NCBI RefSeq assembly: GCF_003386165.1
Contig: NZ_QRDV01000001.1
Span: 124,001 to 188,000 of the forward strand
Reading direction: 5' to 3'
From: Winogradskyella eximia
GTDB lineage: Bacteria > Bacteroidota > Bacteroidia > Flavobacteriales > Flavobacteriaceae
Length of the DNA: 64,000 nucleotides
The translations under genes and the position numbers were made by a program. Shown here piece after piece: positions 54,733 through 62,965 of the stretch. Within the stretch, counting starts at the first letter, position 1; every line of letters starts with the position of its first letter. The notes under the pieces are model-generated. The model saw only the letters and a list, made by a program, of their open reading frames with translations, ran no database searches and was not told the DNA's origin.

Positions 54733-56148
54733 ATGAGTTTAAGAAATATATTCATAGTCGTTTATTTATTGCTTAGCTCTATTCTTTTTGCATCATTTAC
54801 CTGCGATGTTTATGTGTGGTTGTCGTTCTTTATCAGTTTTATTATAATTACACTTATTACGTATTATAATATATTTATTGAAGCAGAATATTCCCCATTT
54901 ATTGCGGCTTATGTAGTTTTTAATTATTTATTTTTTTTGTTAGCGCCCATTATTCAAATAGGAAGTTTTACAGAAACTAATAATAGGTTTGCAACAAGAA
55001 TGATTTATGATATAGGCTTAACGCTTCAGACCAATGGACTTATCATTTTATTTAATCTTATATTTTTTTCTTCGTATCTTTTTTTTAAGAAAAAATATAG
55101 AAACAAAATAACTAAAATTGTTGCACCAAAAAACGAAAAAAATCTACCATTAACCATCCTCATACTTTTTGTAATTAGCGTTGCTGTTTTATATTTCAGT
55201 ATGGATTTTATGATGGATGAATTTTCTAGACCAAATTGGTTAAAATCTACCTATTCTGTATTTGAGCTTTTGGTTCAGAAAAAGGTGTTGTTTATGATTC
55301 CTTTAGCAATTATTGTTTTATGCTACCAATTCTATAAAAACCAAAGTAAAATAACGAACAATACTCTAATTCTCTTCTTTATTTTATTAGGCTCTTTTCT
55401 TTTATTATTGTGGTTTAAGAATCCGCTTACAGAAAAAAGAAATGCTTTAGGACCAATTTATATTGCATTAATTTTTCTTTTTTACCCTAAACTATTAAAT
55501 ACTAATGTTAAGATTATGTCATTTCTCTTCTTTGCGATGATATTACTATTTCCATTATTTCAAATTTTCACGCATATCGACTATTCTTTTGAAGCTATAA
55601 TTAATAAGCCTAGCCTATTATCCAAAGAATTTACTGACGCAAAGTTTGCGACGACCTTTAACACTCTAAATTACGATGCCTTTTCTAATATATCCGCCAC
55701 CATTGAATATGTTTCTAAAAATGGATTTGCGTATGGGTATCAACTTTTAAGTGGTTTATTATTTTTTGTTCCTAGAGCAATATGGTCTTCAAAACCAATA
55801 TCTACCGGTGAACTTGTAGGTGACTTCATTATTGAACAATATGATTTTAATTTTAAAAACTTATCTAATCCACTTGTTTCGGAAGGATATATTAACTTTG
55901 GAATATTTGGAGTTATTCTATTATCGCTTATACTTGCATTTTTCATGGTTAGGTTATTAATTTGGCTTAACAGACCAGATCAACTTAAAAGGATTATTGC
56001 ATTTTATTTTGCAATTCATCTATTGTTTTTACTAAGAGGAGATTTTACAAATGGATACGCTTATTTTATCGGAACTTTAATTGGAGTTTTAATCATACCA
56101 AAAATCATTCACAAAATAATTAATTTTGCACTAAAAAAAGAACAATGA
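54733..56148 (+). CDS. Wzy-like O-antigen/capsule repeat-unit polymerase
   Basis: 471 residues with about 12 membrane helices. The long periplasmic loop near residues 340-400 has the pattern FVPRAIWSSKPISTGELVGDFI followed by NPLVSEGYINFGIFGVI, common to Wzy polymerases. It would link flipped repeat units in the periplasm. Sequence identity is weak in this family, so the call rests on topology, loop pattern and place in the cluster. It overlaps the next gene by 4 nt. Confidence 0.8.
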   Translation: MSLRNIFIVVYLLLSSILFASFTCDVYVWLSFFISFIIITLITYYNIFIEAEYSPFIAAYVVFNYLFFLLAPIIQIGSFTETNNRFATRMIYDIGLTLQTNGLIILFNLIFFSSYLFFKKKYRNKITKIVAPKNEKNLPLTILILFVISVAVLYFSMDFMMDEFSRPNWLKSTYSVFELLVQKKVLFMIPLAIIVLCYQFYKNQSKITNNTLILFFILLGSFLLLLWFKNPLTEKRNALGPIYIALIFLFYPKLLNTNVKIMSFLFFAMILLFPLFQIFTHIDYSFEAIINKPSLLSKEFTDAKFATTFNTLNYDAFSNISATIEYVSKNGFAYGYQLLSGLLFFVPRAIWSSKPISTGELVGDFIIEQYDFNFKNLSNPLVSEGYINFGIFGVILLSLILAFFMVRLLIWLNRPDQLKRIIAFYFAIHLLFLLRGDFTNGYAYFIGTLIGVLIIPKIIHKIINFALKKEQ

Positions 56149-57389
56149 TTAAGGCCTCTGAAGATTTAAAATTCAAATTAATAAACCTAGGTTTAATTTT
56201 AATGTTTGCTTTGCCTTTGTTTCCTACAAACGTTAAGCCTTATATAATTGTCTTTGTTGGTGTTTCTGTATTAATAGGAAATATTGGTACGTCTTTTTAT
56301 TTTGATATAAAGAAGTTTTTAATTAATAGCTCTATTTATCTTTTAATGGTATTGAGTTTAGTGTATTCCCAAAACATGGAGTACGGATTAGGTAAGTTAG
56401 AAACAATGGCCTCTCTTGTTATATTTCCTTTAATATTTGCATTATTTCCTAGGCGATATTTAGAAGATGTTTCTAAAAATTTTTATAAATATATTACGGT
56501 CTATTTTTTTGCTGTAGTGTTATTTAATTTAGTGTCATTTTTCTATCATAGCCTACATTATGGAAAAACCATTTTTATACATTATCCTACGGTAAATAGA
56601 ATTGCACAAGGCCCTTATAATATTCATCCCATCTATTTGTCAATACATATTTGTGTTGCCCTACTGTTTTCATTTTTTATTTTAAGAAGATTAAAATCTA
56701 ACTATAAAAGAGCAGCAATTATAGTCTTAGACATTTTATTAATAATTTTCTTATTCATTTTATTAAAAAAGGGACCGGTTATTGTTTTGGCATTTGTTTC
56801 TCTAATATTTGCACTTTTTCAAAGAAACAAAAAGGTATTATACCTTGCTTTATTGGTCATAATTTTAAATGTAGTTGCGATATTGAGTATTCCTGAGTAT
56901 AGATCTAAATTTGCAGAACTTATAAAGATTGAACATGTAGATTCAGGAGGAACAACTTCAAGTAATATTCGGTATACCATTTACAGTATTGCTATAAAAA
57001 AAATGATTGAATCACCGATAATCGGATACGGAATAGGAGACAACAAAGATGTTCTTTTAGAAGAGTATAAAAAGGAATCTCAAATACTTTTTAATGAAAA
57101 ATATAATTCCCACAATCAATACATAAGTTTTATGCTAGCGACTGGTATTGTAGGTTTATTGGCGTTTTTATTTTTTATTTCATACAATCTAGTTTATGCA
57201 ATTAGATATAACAATCAGATATTAATTCTATTAATATTATTGTATGGATTAATGATGTCTTTTGAGAACATTTTAGAAAGAGAGGATGGTGTAATTTATT
57301 TCGGTTTCTTTATAGGATTTTTTGCATTATTATCTTATAATGAACAATTGAATAAAGACATTCCAAAGAGCAAAAATTTAGAGAATTAA
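56145..57389 (+). CDS. O-antigen ligase/polymerase-like membrane protein (WaaL/Wzy_C type)
   Basis: 414 residues, about 11 membrane helices. The Wzy_C-type periplasmic loop is seen near 270-340: MIESPIIGYGIGDNKDVL, then NEKYNSHNQYISFMLATGIVGLL with the conserved His in a NSHNQY motif. This pattern is usual for O-antigen ligases, which attach the polymer to lipid A-core, but some Wzy polymerases share it. Together with the preceding gene it gives a polymerase and a ligase; which is which is not certain. Confidence 0.82.
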   Translation: MIKASEDLKFKLINLGLILMFALPLFPTNVKPYIIVFVGVSVLIGNIGTSFYFDIKKFLINSSIYLLMVLSLVYSQNMEYGLGKLETMASLVIFPLIFALFPRRYLEDVSKNFYKYITVYFFAVVLFNLVSFFYHSLHYGKTIFIHYPTVNRIAQGPYNIHPIYLSIHICVALLFSFFILRRLKSNYKRAAIIVLDILLIIFLFILLKKGPVIVLAFVSLIFALFQRNKKVLYLALLVIILNVVAILSIPEYRSKFAELIKIEHVDSGGTTSSNIRYTIYSIAIKKMIESPIIGYGIGDNKDVLLEEYKKESQILFNEKYNSHNQYISFMLATGIVGLLAFLFFISYNLVYAIRYNNQILILLILLYGLMMSFENILEREDGVIYFGFFIGFFALLSYNEQLNKDIPKSKNLEN

Positions 57390-57391
57390 AC

Positions 57392-58492
57392 ATGACGATA
57401 ATTCATATTTTAGAGGATTATTCTATATTGAGTGGAGGCATAAGAACGGTTGTAAGAAATTTGCACCTAAAATTATTATCTCAAAATCATAATTCAATAA
57501 TAGTAACACCGTATTTTGAAGATGGTGATGAGTCGTTAATAAAAATTCCTATAAGAAATAAACAACCTTGGGTTTACTCGAAGCATTTACAAACTATTTT
57601 GACTGAATTAAATTTAGAATCAAAAATTGACGTTATTCATATCCATGGAGTATGGATGTTTCCTCAATATTATGGATGTAAATTTGCAATAAAAAATAAG
57701 ATTCCTTTTGTGATTTCTTTTCATGGTATGTTTGAACCGTGGTTATGGAAATCAGGATTTTTTAAGAAAAAGATATACACTAAATTTTTAACACAGCGCA
57801 TCTTTAATCAAGCGACAGCAATTCATTCTATCACAAGTTCCGAAACAAATGATTTAAAAGCGCGATTTAAAAATGTTAGGGTAGTGGAGATTCCTAATTT
57901 AATAAGTTTACCAAAATTAGAAAAGCAAAGTGCAAGTAAACACAACCCAGATTACATTCTCTTTTTAGGTAGATTAGATCCAATTAAAGGTATTAACTTA
58001 TTAATTGAAGCGTTTGCAGCGTTAGAAGATAGTAGCATAAAATTAAAAATAGCAGGTCCGGTTAATGAGTATCAAGACGAATTAAAAGTTCAAGTTGAAG
58101 ATCTTTCGTTAGGAAATCGCGTAGAATTTTTGGGACTTGTTAATGGTTTAGAAAAACAAAGCTTGTATGAAAATGCATTGGTTTTTGTGTCACCATCTTT
58201 TTCTGAAGTAATAGGAATGGTGAATTTAGAAGCTGCAATTTATAAAACAGTTGTAATAACCACACATCAAACGGGTTTAGATAAAGAATGGTCTAATAAC
58301 GGAGGGTTTCTAATAAACCCTAAAGTTAAAGAAATAAAAGGAGCTATTGAAACAGTTTTGAGTTGGGATGATTATACAAGGGAATTAAAAGAAAACCAAT
58401 TACAAGAATTTGTATCAAAAAATTATTCATGGGAAAACAGATATCAAGATTGGGAAAACCTATACAAGTCTATTCGTAAAAATAATGAATAA
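57392..58492 (+). CDS. GT4 family glycosyltransferase
   Basis: 366 residues, GT-B fold. Residues 1-170 form the acceptor half (HILEDYSILSGGIRTVVRNL; VIHIHGVWMFPQYY; FVISFHGMFEPW). The donor half has ILFLGRLDPIKGINLLIEAF near 190 and SPSFSEVIGMVNLEAAIYKT near 270, with an intact EX7E. The product would add one sugar of the repeat unit at the inner face of the membrane. It overlaps the acetyltransferase gene by 8 nt. Confidence 0.92.
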   Translation: MTIIHILEDYSILSGGIRTVVRNLHLKLLSQNHNSIIVTPYFEDGDESLIKIPIRNKQPWVYSKHLQTILTELNLESKIDVIHIHGVWMFPQYYGCKFAIKNKIPFVISFHGMFEPWLWKSGFFKKKIYTKFLTQRIFNQATAIHSITSSETNDLKARFKNVRVVEIPNLISLPKLEKQSASKHNPDYILFLGRLDPIKGINLLIEAFAALEDSSIKLKIAGPVNEYQDELKVQVEDLSLGNRVEFLGLVNGLEKQSLYENALVFVSPSFSEVIGMVNLEAAIYKTVVITTHQTGLDKEWSNNGGFLINPKVKEIKGAIETVLSWDDYTRELKENQLQEFVSKNYSWENRYQDWENLYKSIRKNNE

Positions 58493-59033
58493 CACACAAC
58501 ATTTAAATAAGTTTAAATTGCCTGTTAATTTTAGAGGTAAATCTAAAGTAACCGTTCAAATTTGGTGGATTGTTCAGAGCATATTCTTTAGAATGTCTCC
58601 TCAGGTTATGTATGGTTGGAGGCGATTTCTACTAAGGGCTTTTGGTGCAAAAATTGGCAAAGGTGTTATTATAAGACCATCTACTCAAATCACTTATCCA
58701 TGGAAAATTTCAATAGGCGATTATAGCTGGATAGGTGATGAGGTTGTTCTTTATTCATTGGGTGATATAGAAATAGGTTCAAATACTGTAATTTCACAAA
58801 GAAGTTATATTTGTACAGGTTCTCATTACTATGACTCTGAGAATTTTGATATTTATTCCCAGAAAATAACTATTGGTGATAAATGCTGGTTAGCTACAGA
58901 CGTATATGTTGCACCAGGTATAACTATTGGGAACTTTACGGTCGTTGGTGCACGAAGTAGTGTTTTTAAGGACCTACCTTCTAACAAAGTTTGTATAGGT
59001 AATCCAGCAAAACCGTTTAAAGATAGAAGTTAA
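58485..59033 (+). CDS. WcaF-type left-handed beta-helix acetyltransferase
   Basis: 182 residues from ATG 58485 (MNNTQHLNKFKLP); an earlier in-frame ATG at 58410 lies well inside the previous gene and adds sequence unlike the family. Hexapeptide repeats run from about 58 to 165: KIGKGVIIRPSTQI, ISIGDYSWIGDEVVL, IEIGSNTVISQRSYI, ITIGDKCWLATDVYVAPGITIG, ending CIGNPAKPFKDR. The sequence TGSHYYDSENFD in the loop matches the colanic-acid WcaF group. It uses acetyl-CoA to O-acetylate a sugar in the cytoplasm, a second acetylation route beside the MBOAT pair. Confidence 0.9.
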   Translation: MNNTQHLNKFKLPVNFRGKSKVTVQIWWIVQSIFFRMSPQVMYGWRRFLLRAFGAKIGKGVIIRPSTQITYPWKISIGDYSWIGDEVVLYSLGDIEIGSNTVISQRSYICTGSHYYDSENFDIYSQKITIGDKCWLATDVYVAPGITIGNFTVVGARSSVFKDLPSNKVCIGNPAKPFKDRS

Positions 59034-59035
59034 CT

Positions 59036-60241
59036 GTGAAAATAAAATACATCACCTTTATTAGTCTTAACTATGCTCCAGAAGACTCAGCAATAGGATT
59101 ATATTCTACACAATGGGTAGATTTTTTAAGAGAGTCTGGTTATGAGGTTACAGTAGTTACGGCTTTTCCATACTATCCTAAATGGGAAATATCTAAAGAA
59201 TATAAACAAAAAAAGACTTTTTTAAAGGAAGACCTAAACGGAACTACCGTTTTAAGGTATAAACAATATGTACCTAAAAATCCTTCGTTTTTAAAACGTA
59301 TTATTCATCTTTCAGATTTTACATTCGGGTCGTTTTTTAATCTATTTAAAATTAAGGAATGTGATTTGGTAATTTCTATAGTTCCATTTACAACCTCTGT
59401 TTTTTTAGGATACATTCAAAAAAAACGGTTTAAAGTGAAATTATGGACACACATTCAGGATTTTGAATTCGATGCAGCTCTACAAACAGGAGTTGGTAAT
59501 AATAAAAACTTTATATTTTCTCTACTTTTTAAATTAGAAAAGTGGTTGTTTTCCAAGTCAGATGTTGCAAGTACTATAAGCTATAGTATGTTAAATAGAC
59601 TCTCTGAAAAAACAAATGCGGAACAATTTTTTTTGCCAAACTGGATTGATAACGAGAAAATTAACCCAGAAAATTCTAAAAAACACCGCTATCTTGATTC
59701 TGAAAAAATTAAAATTTTATACTCGGGTAATATAGGTGATAAGCAAGATTGGGATGTCTTTATTCAGTTTTGTAAAGACATTGATAAAAAAAAATATGAA
59801 ATAGTAGTTGTAGGTGATGGTTCTAAAAAAGAATGGGTCTGCAATGAAATCTTGCCTTTTGAGAATGTAAACTATTATCCACCAGTACCGTTTAAAGAAT
59901 TATCAGATTTATTATGTAGTGCCGATGTACATATATTGTTTCAAAAACCAGATGTTATTGATACAGTAATGCCATCTAAGGTTTTAGGAATGATGGCAAG
60001 CACAAAACCATCTTTAATTATAGGTAATGATAAATCTGAAGTTAAATCTATTTTTGATGCATCTAAAGCTGGCTTATATTATTCAGAATATACTTCTGAC
60101 GTTGTGAATGGCTTAAAACTTATAACAAGCGATATAGAAAAAGCACAAAAAGATGGAAAAGAAGCTCGAAACTATGTAATAGAAAATTTTTCAAAAGAAA
60201 AGATACTATCAAACATGTTAAAAAAGTTGAAATCTTTGTAA
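59036..60241 (+). CDS. GT4 family glycosyltransferase, WcaI-like
   Basis: 401 residues from a GTG start 2 nt after the preceding stop; the first strand KIKYITFISLNYAPEDSAIG follows at once, so GTG is the likely start. The opening with NYAPEDSAIGLYSTQ and YPKWEISKEYK and the late TVMPSKVLGMMASTKPSLI are typical of WcaI/WbuB glycosyltransferases, where the usual EX7E is replaced by PSKxxxxMA. It probably adds fucose or another sugar; the specificity is not visible. Confidence 0.9.
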   Translation: MKIKYITFISLNYAPEDSAIGLYSTQWVDFLRESGYEVTVVTAFPYYPKWEISKEYKQKKTFLKEDLNGTTVLRYKQYVPKNPSFLKRIIHLSDFTFGSFFNLFKIKECDLVISIVPFTTSVFLGYIQKKRFKVKLWTHIQDFEFDAALQTGVGNNKNFIFSLLFKLEKWLFSKSDVASTISYSMLNRLSEKTNAEQFFLPNWIDNEKINPENSKKHRYLDSEKIKILYSGNIGDKQDWDVFIQFCKDIDKKKYEIVVVGDGSKKEWVCNEILPFENVNYYPPVPFKELSDLLCSADVHILFQKPDVIDTVMPSKVLGMMASTKPSLIIGNDKSEVKSIFDASKAGLYYSEYTSDVVNGLKLITSDIEKAQKDGKEARNYVIENFSKEKILSNMLKKLKSL

Positions 60242-60332
60242 AATGTCTTGAAATCAACTACTAATATTGCTTTTTATTAATATTAGACCGAGTAATTAGT
60301 TATTATTTATCATTGTCATTGCCATATTTTTG

Positions 60333-60353
60333 TTTTAACTTTCAAAGTTAAAA
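60333..60353. repeat. 10-bp-arm palindrome upstream of the sugar transferase gene
   Basis: TTTTAACTTT and AAAGTTAAAA flank one C, with CCAT and ATGG as a further imperfect extension. There is no T run, so it may be an operator or a weak terminator between the polysaccharide run and the last gene. Confidence 0.5.
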
Positions 60354-60385
60354 TGGTAATATTAGAGTTAATTACATCAATAGTT

Positions 60386-60393
60386 TAAGTTTG
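60386..60393 (+). promoter_or_regulatory. Bacteroidota -7 element for the sugar transferase gene
   Basis: TAAGTTTG, exact TAnnTTTG match, 40 nt before the TTG start at 60434. Confidence 0.5.
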
Positions 60394-60433
60394 CAACTTA
60401 TAAAACGCCCTAACCTAGACATAACTAAGAGCA

Positions 60434-61789
60434 TTGAGTTTATTTAAGCACGGTAGATATTCAGGATATTTAAGACCTATTTCTTACATTATTGATTTAA
60501 CAATCATCAATGGGGTTTCCGTATTTTATTTGCTTAATGGAAAAGATCCTATTATTTTTTTAACGATAATCTCAATAAGTTGGGTTTTATTGTCCGTATA
60601 TTCTCGATTTTATGAGGTCTATAGATATACAAGACCAATTAATATTTTATCCCTTATAGTAAAACAATTCATTTTATTTTTACTCCTAGTTTTCGCCTTT
60701 TCGGGTTTGTATCACGAGTTAAATATATACCCAAGACCTATAGTAAAATATGCCTTATTATGTTTTTTACTAATTACAATTTTTAAGTTTACCATTTACT
60801 ATTTGTTGCAGAAGTATAGAACATCCTTTGGAGGTAATTTTAGGACAACTGTTATATTAGGTTTAAATAAAAAAACGATAGCTTTAGATAACTTTTTTAA
60901 TAAAAACCCCGAATACGGTTATTCACACCAAAGGACCTTTAATTTTAAGAACAAAGAACATTCTCTAGAGGAGTGTTTTAAATATATACTTGAAGAAAGT
61001 ATAGATGAAATTTATTGTTCAATTTCAGAGCTTAGTAATTCTCAAATTGCCGACATTGTGGATTTCGCTGATAATAATCTTAAAATATTAAAATTTATTC
61101 CAGACAGTAAAGAGATATACTCTAAAAAATTGCGTTATGAGTATTACGATTATATTCCAGTACTCACGTTAAGAAATATTCCATTAGAAGATAATGTAAA
61201 CACCTTTATAAAACGTGGTTTTGATATTATGTTTTCTAGCATAGTAATTATCTTTATTTTATCTTGGTTAACCCCAATTATTGCTTTTCTGATAAAATTA
61301 GAATCCAAAGGCACAGTGTTTTTTAAACAATCTAGAAATGGTTTTAACTATAAAGAGTTTGATTGTTATAAGTTCAGATCCATGATGCCAAATAAGGATG
61401 CTCATTTATACCAAGCTACTAGAGGTGATCAACGTGTAACTAGAGTAGGGAAGTTTATTAGAAAAACAAGTATTGACGAATTGCCGCAATTCTTTAATGT
61501 ACTTTTTGGTGATATGTCTGTAGTTGGACCCAGACCGCATATGGTAAGCCATACCAATATGTATGCTAAAAAGATTGACAAATTTATGGTAAGACATTTT
61601 GTTAAACCTGGTATTACCGGTTTAGCGCAAACAAGTGGTTTTAGAGGAGAAGTTGAAACAGATAAGGATATTATTGGTAGAGTGAAATTAGATATTTTTT
61701 ATATCGAAAACTGGTCCTTACTTCTAGATATTAAAATTATAATTCAAACCTTTATTAATGCTGTTAAAGGTGATGATAAAGCCTACTAG
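60434..61789 (+). CDS. Polyprenyl-phosphate sugar-1-phosphate transferase (WcaJ/WbaP type)
   Basis: 451 residues from a TTG start (MSLFKHGRYSGYLRPISYIID). Four N-terminal membrane helices (about 15-115), a Rossmann-like CoA-binding-type domain (about 130-240), a fifth helix (about 258-282) and the bacterial sugar transferase domain: KRGFDIMFSSIVI, FFKQSRNGFNYKEFDCYKFRSM, then KTSIDELPQFFNVLFGDMSVVGPRPH and VKPGITGLAQTSGFRGE. It starts repeat-unit synthesis by placing a sugar-1-phosphate on undecaprenyl phosphate. It is transcribed separately, by its own promoter. Confidence 0.95.
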   Translation: MSLFKHGRYSGYLRPISYIIDLTIINGVSVFYLLNGKDPIIFLTIISISWVLLSVYSRFYEVYRYTRPINILSLIVKQFILFLLLVFAFSGLYHELNIYPRPIVKYALLCFLLITIFKFTIYYLLQKYRTSFGGNFRTTVILGLNKKTIALDNFFNKNPEYGYSHQRTFNFKNKEHSLEECFKYILEESIDEIYCSISELSNSQIADIVDFADNNLKILKFIPDSKEIYSKKLRYEYYDYIPVLTLRNIPLEDNVNTFIKRGFDIMFSSIVIIFILSWLTPIIAFLIKLESKGTVFFKQSRNGFNYKEFDCYKFRSMMPNKDAHLYQATRGDQRVTRVGKFIRKTSIDELPQFFNVLFGDMSVVGPRPHMVSHTNMYAKKIDKFMVRHFVKPGITGLAQTSGFRGEVETDKDIIGRVKLDIFYIENWSLLLDIKIIIQTFINAVKGDDKAY

Positions 61790-61797
61790 CCATCTTT

Positions 61798-62958
61798 TTA
61801 AATAACGGCTTTAAGTGCTGTGAGTTGTTTTTTGAAATCAAACTGAATGCTAGCTGTATCTTGAATAGCTGTTTTTAACTCTAAATTTAAATGCTGAGCA
61901 GATATAGACTTTAAAACAGTATTCAAATCATCGTAATTACCTTCATTTGCAACCCATCCTAAGCTGTTTTTCTTAATTAGGCCTTCACCTTCACCTCCTC
62001 CAAAATAAAGCATTGGGAGGCCTAATTTTGCATACTCAAATATTTTAGATGGTACAGAGCCATAAATTCTATTTAACAATGGTATAATGGTAAGGTCGTA
62101 GGTTAATAATACTTTGTGTAACTCATCTCTATTTACTCTACCATGGAAATAAAGAGGTAAATCTTTTTTAGAAGCTATTAAGTTTTTTATGGCTTCTTCT
62201 TCTGCGCCAGAACCATAAATATGAAATTCAATAGTTTCATAATCAATTTCGTTACAAAGTTTATGAATTCCTTGTGCTACACCTAATAAACCTGCATACA
62301 CCATTTTTATCTTGCCGTTAGATGCTGATTTTTCCATTAATTTAGGCAGCTCAATTTCAGGGAAATTTCTATAAAGAAACAGTTGAGGTTTTGTGGTAAT
62401 GGTTTTTACATGCGTAAGAATCTCATTACTTTGCCCCAAAATAAGATCTGCTTTTTTATAGTTGAAAGCTTCAAGTTTTTTTAGCATATTATAAGCAAAG
62501 CCTTCTTTTAAAGCACCTAATTCTAATCCTGCACTTGGCCATAAATCACTCACATTTAAGATTAATTTTCGTTTTTTAGACCTTAAAAAGAACATACACG
62601 TAAAGGATACTAAAAGTGGTGGAGATTGTACAATAACTTTATCCGGAATCTTATGCCACATAAAAAACCAAATCAAACTAAAGCTATAAGAAAGCATGGC
62701 AATTAAGCGAAGAAACTTATTTTTAGAAACAGAAGCATAAATCCATAATCGGTTTATTTTAATGCCATTTTCTATAGTTGTTGCGCTAAATTTTCCTTGA
62801 TAAACTTTAAAAATTTTACCAGTTGGGTAATTAGGAAGCGGAGTTACAACACTAACGTCATAGTCGTTTTTTAAGCCCTCTGCCAAATGGTAAATACGAT
62901 TTGAAGCTGCTCCAATTTCTGGTGGAAAATAGCTTGTTATAATCATTAATTGCTTCAC
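61798..62958 (-). CDS. GT4 family glycosyltransferase, WbuB-like
   Basis: 386 residues. The opening LMIITSYFPPEIGAASNRIYHLAEGL and TPLPNYPTGKIFKVYQGK, IVQSPPLLVSFTCMF near 108, LNVSDLWPSAGLELGAL near 132, VYAGLLGVAQG near 215 and SVPSKIFEYAKLGLPML near 325 are hallmarks of the WbuB group. It overlaps nothing on its own strand; 7 nt after the CapK-like gene, so they are co-transcribed. It converges with the sugar transferase gene with only 8 nt between stops and no terminator. Confidence 0.92.
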   Translation of the reverse strand: MKQLMIITSYFPPEIGAASNRIYHLAEGLKNDYDVSVVTPLPNYPTGKIFKVYQGKFSATTIENGIKINRLWIYASVSKNKFLRLIAMLSYSFSLIWFFMWHKIPDKVIVQSPPLLVSFTCMFFLRSKKRKLILNVSDLWPSAGLELGALKEGFAYNMLKKLEAFNYKKADLILGQSNEILTHVKTITTKPQLFLYRNFPEIELPKLMEKSASNGKIKMVYAGLLGVAQGIHKLCNEIDYETIEFHIYGSGAEEEAIKNLIASKKDLPLYFHGRVNRDELHKVLLTYDLTIIPLLNRIYGSVPSKIFEYAKLGLPMLYFGGGEGEGLIKKNSLGWVANEGNYDDLNTVLKSISAQHLNLELKTAIQDTASIQFDFKKQLTALKAVI

Positions 62959-62965
62959 TAATACT

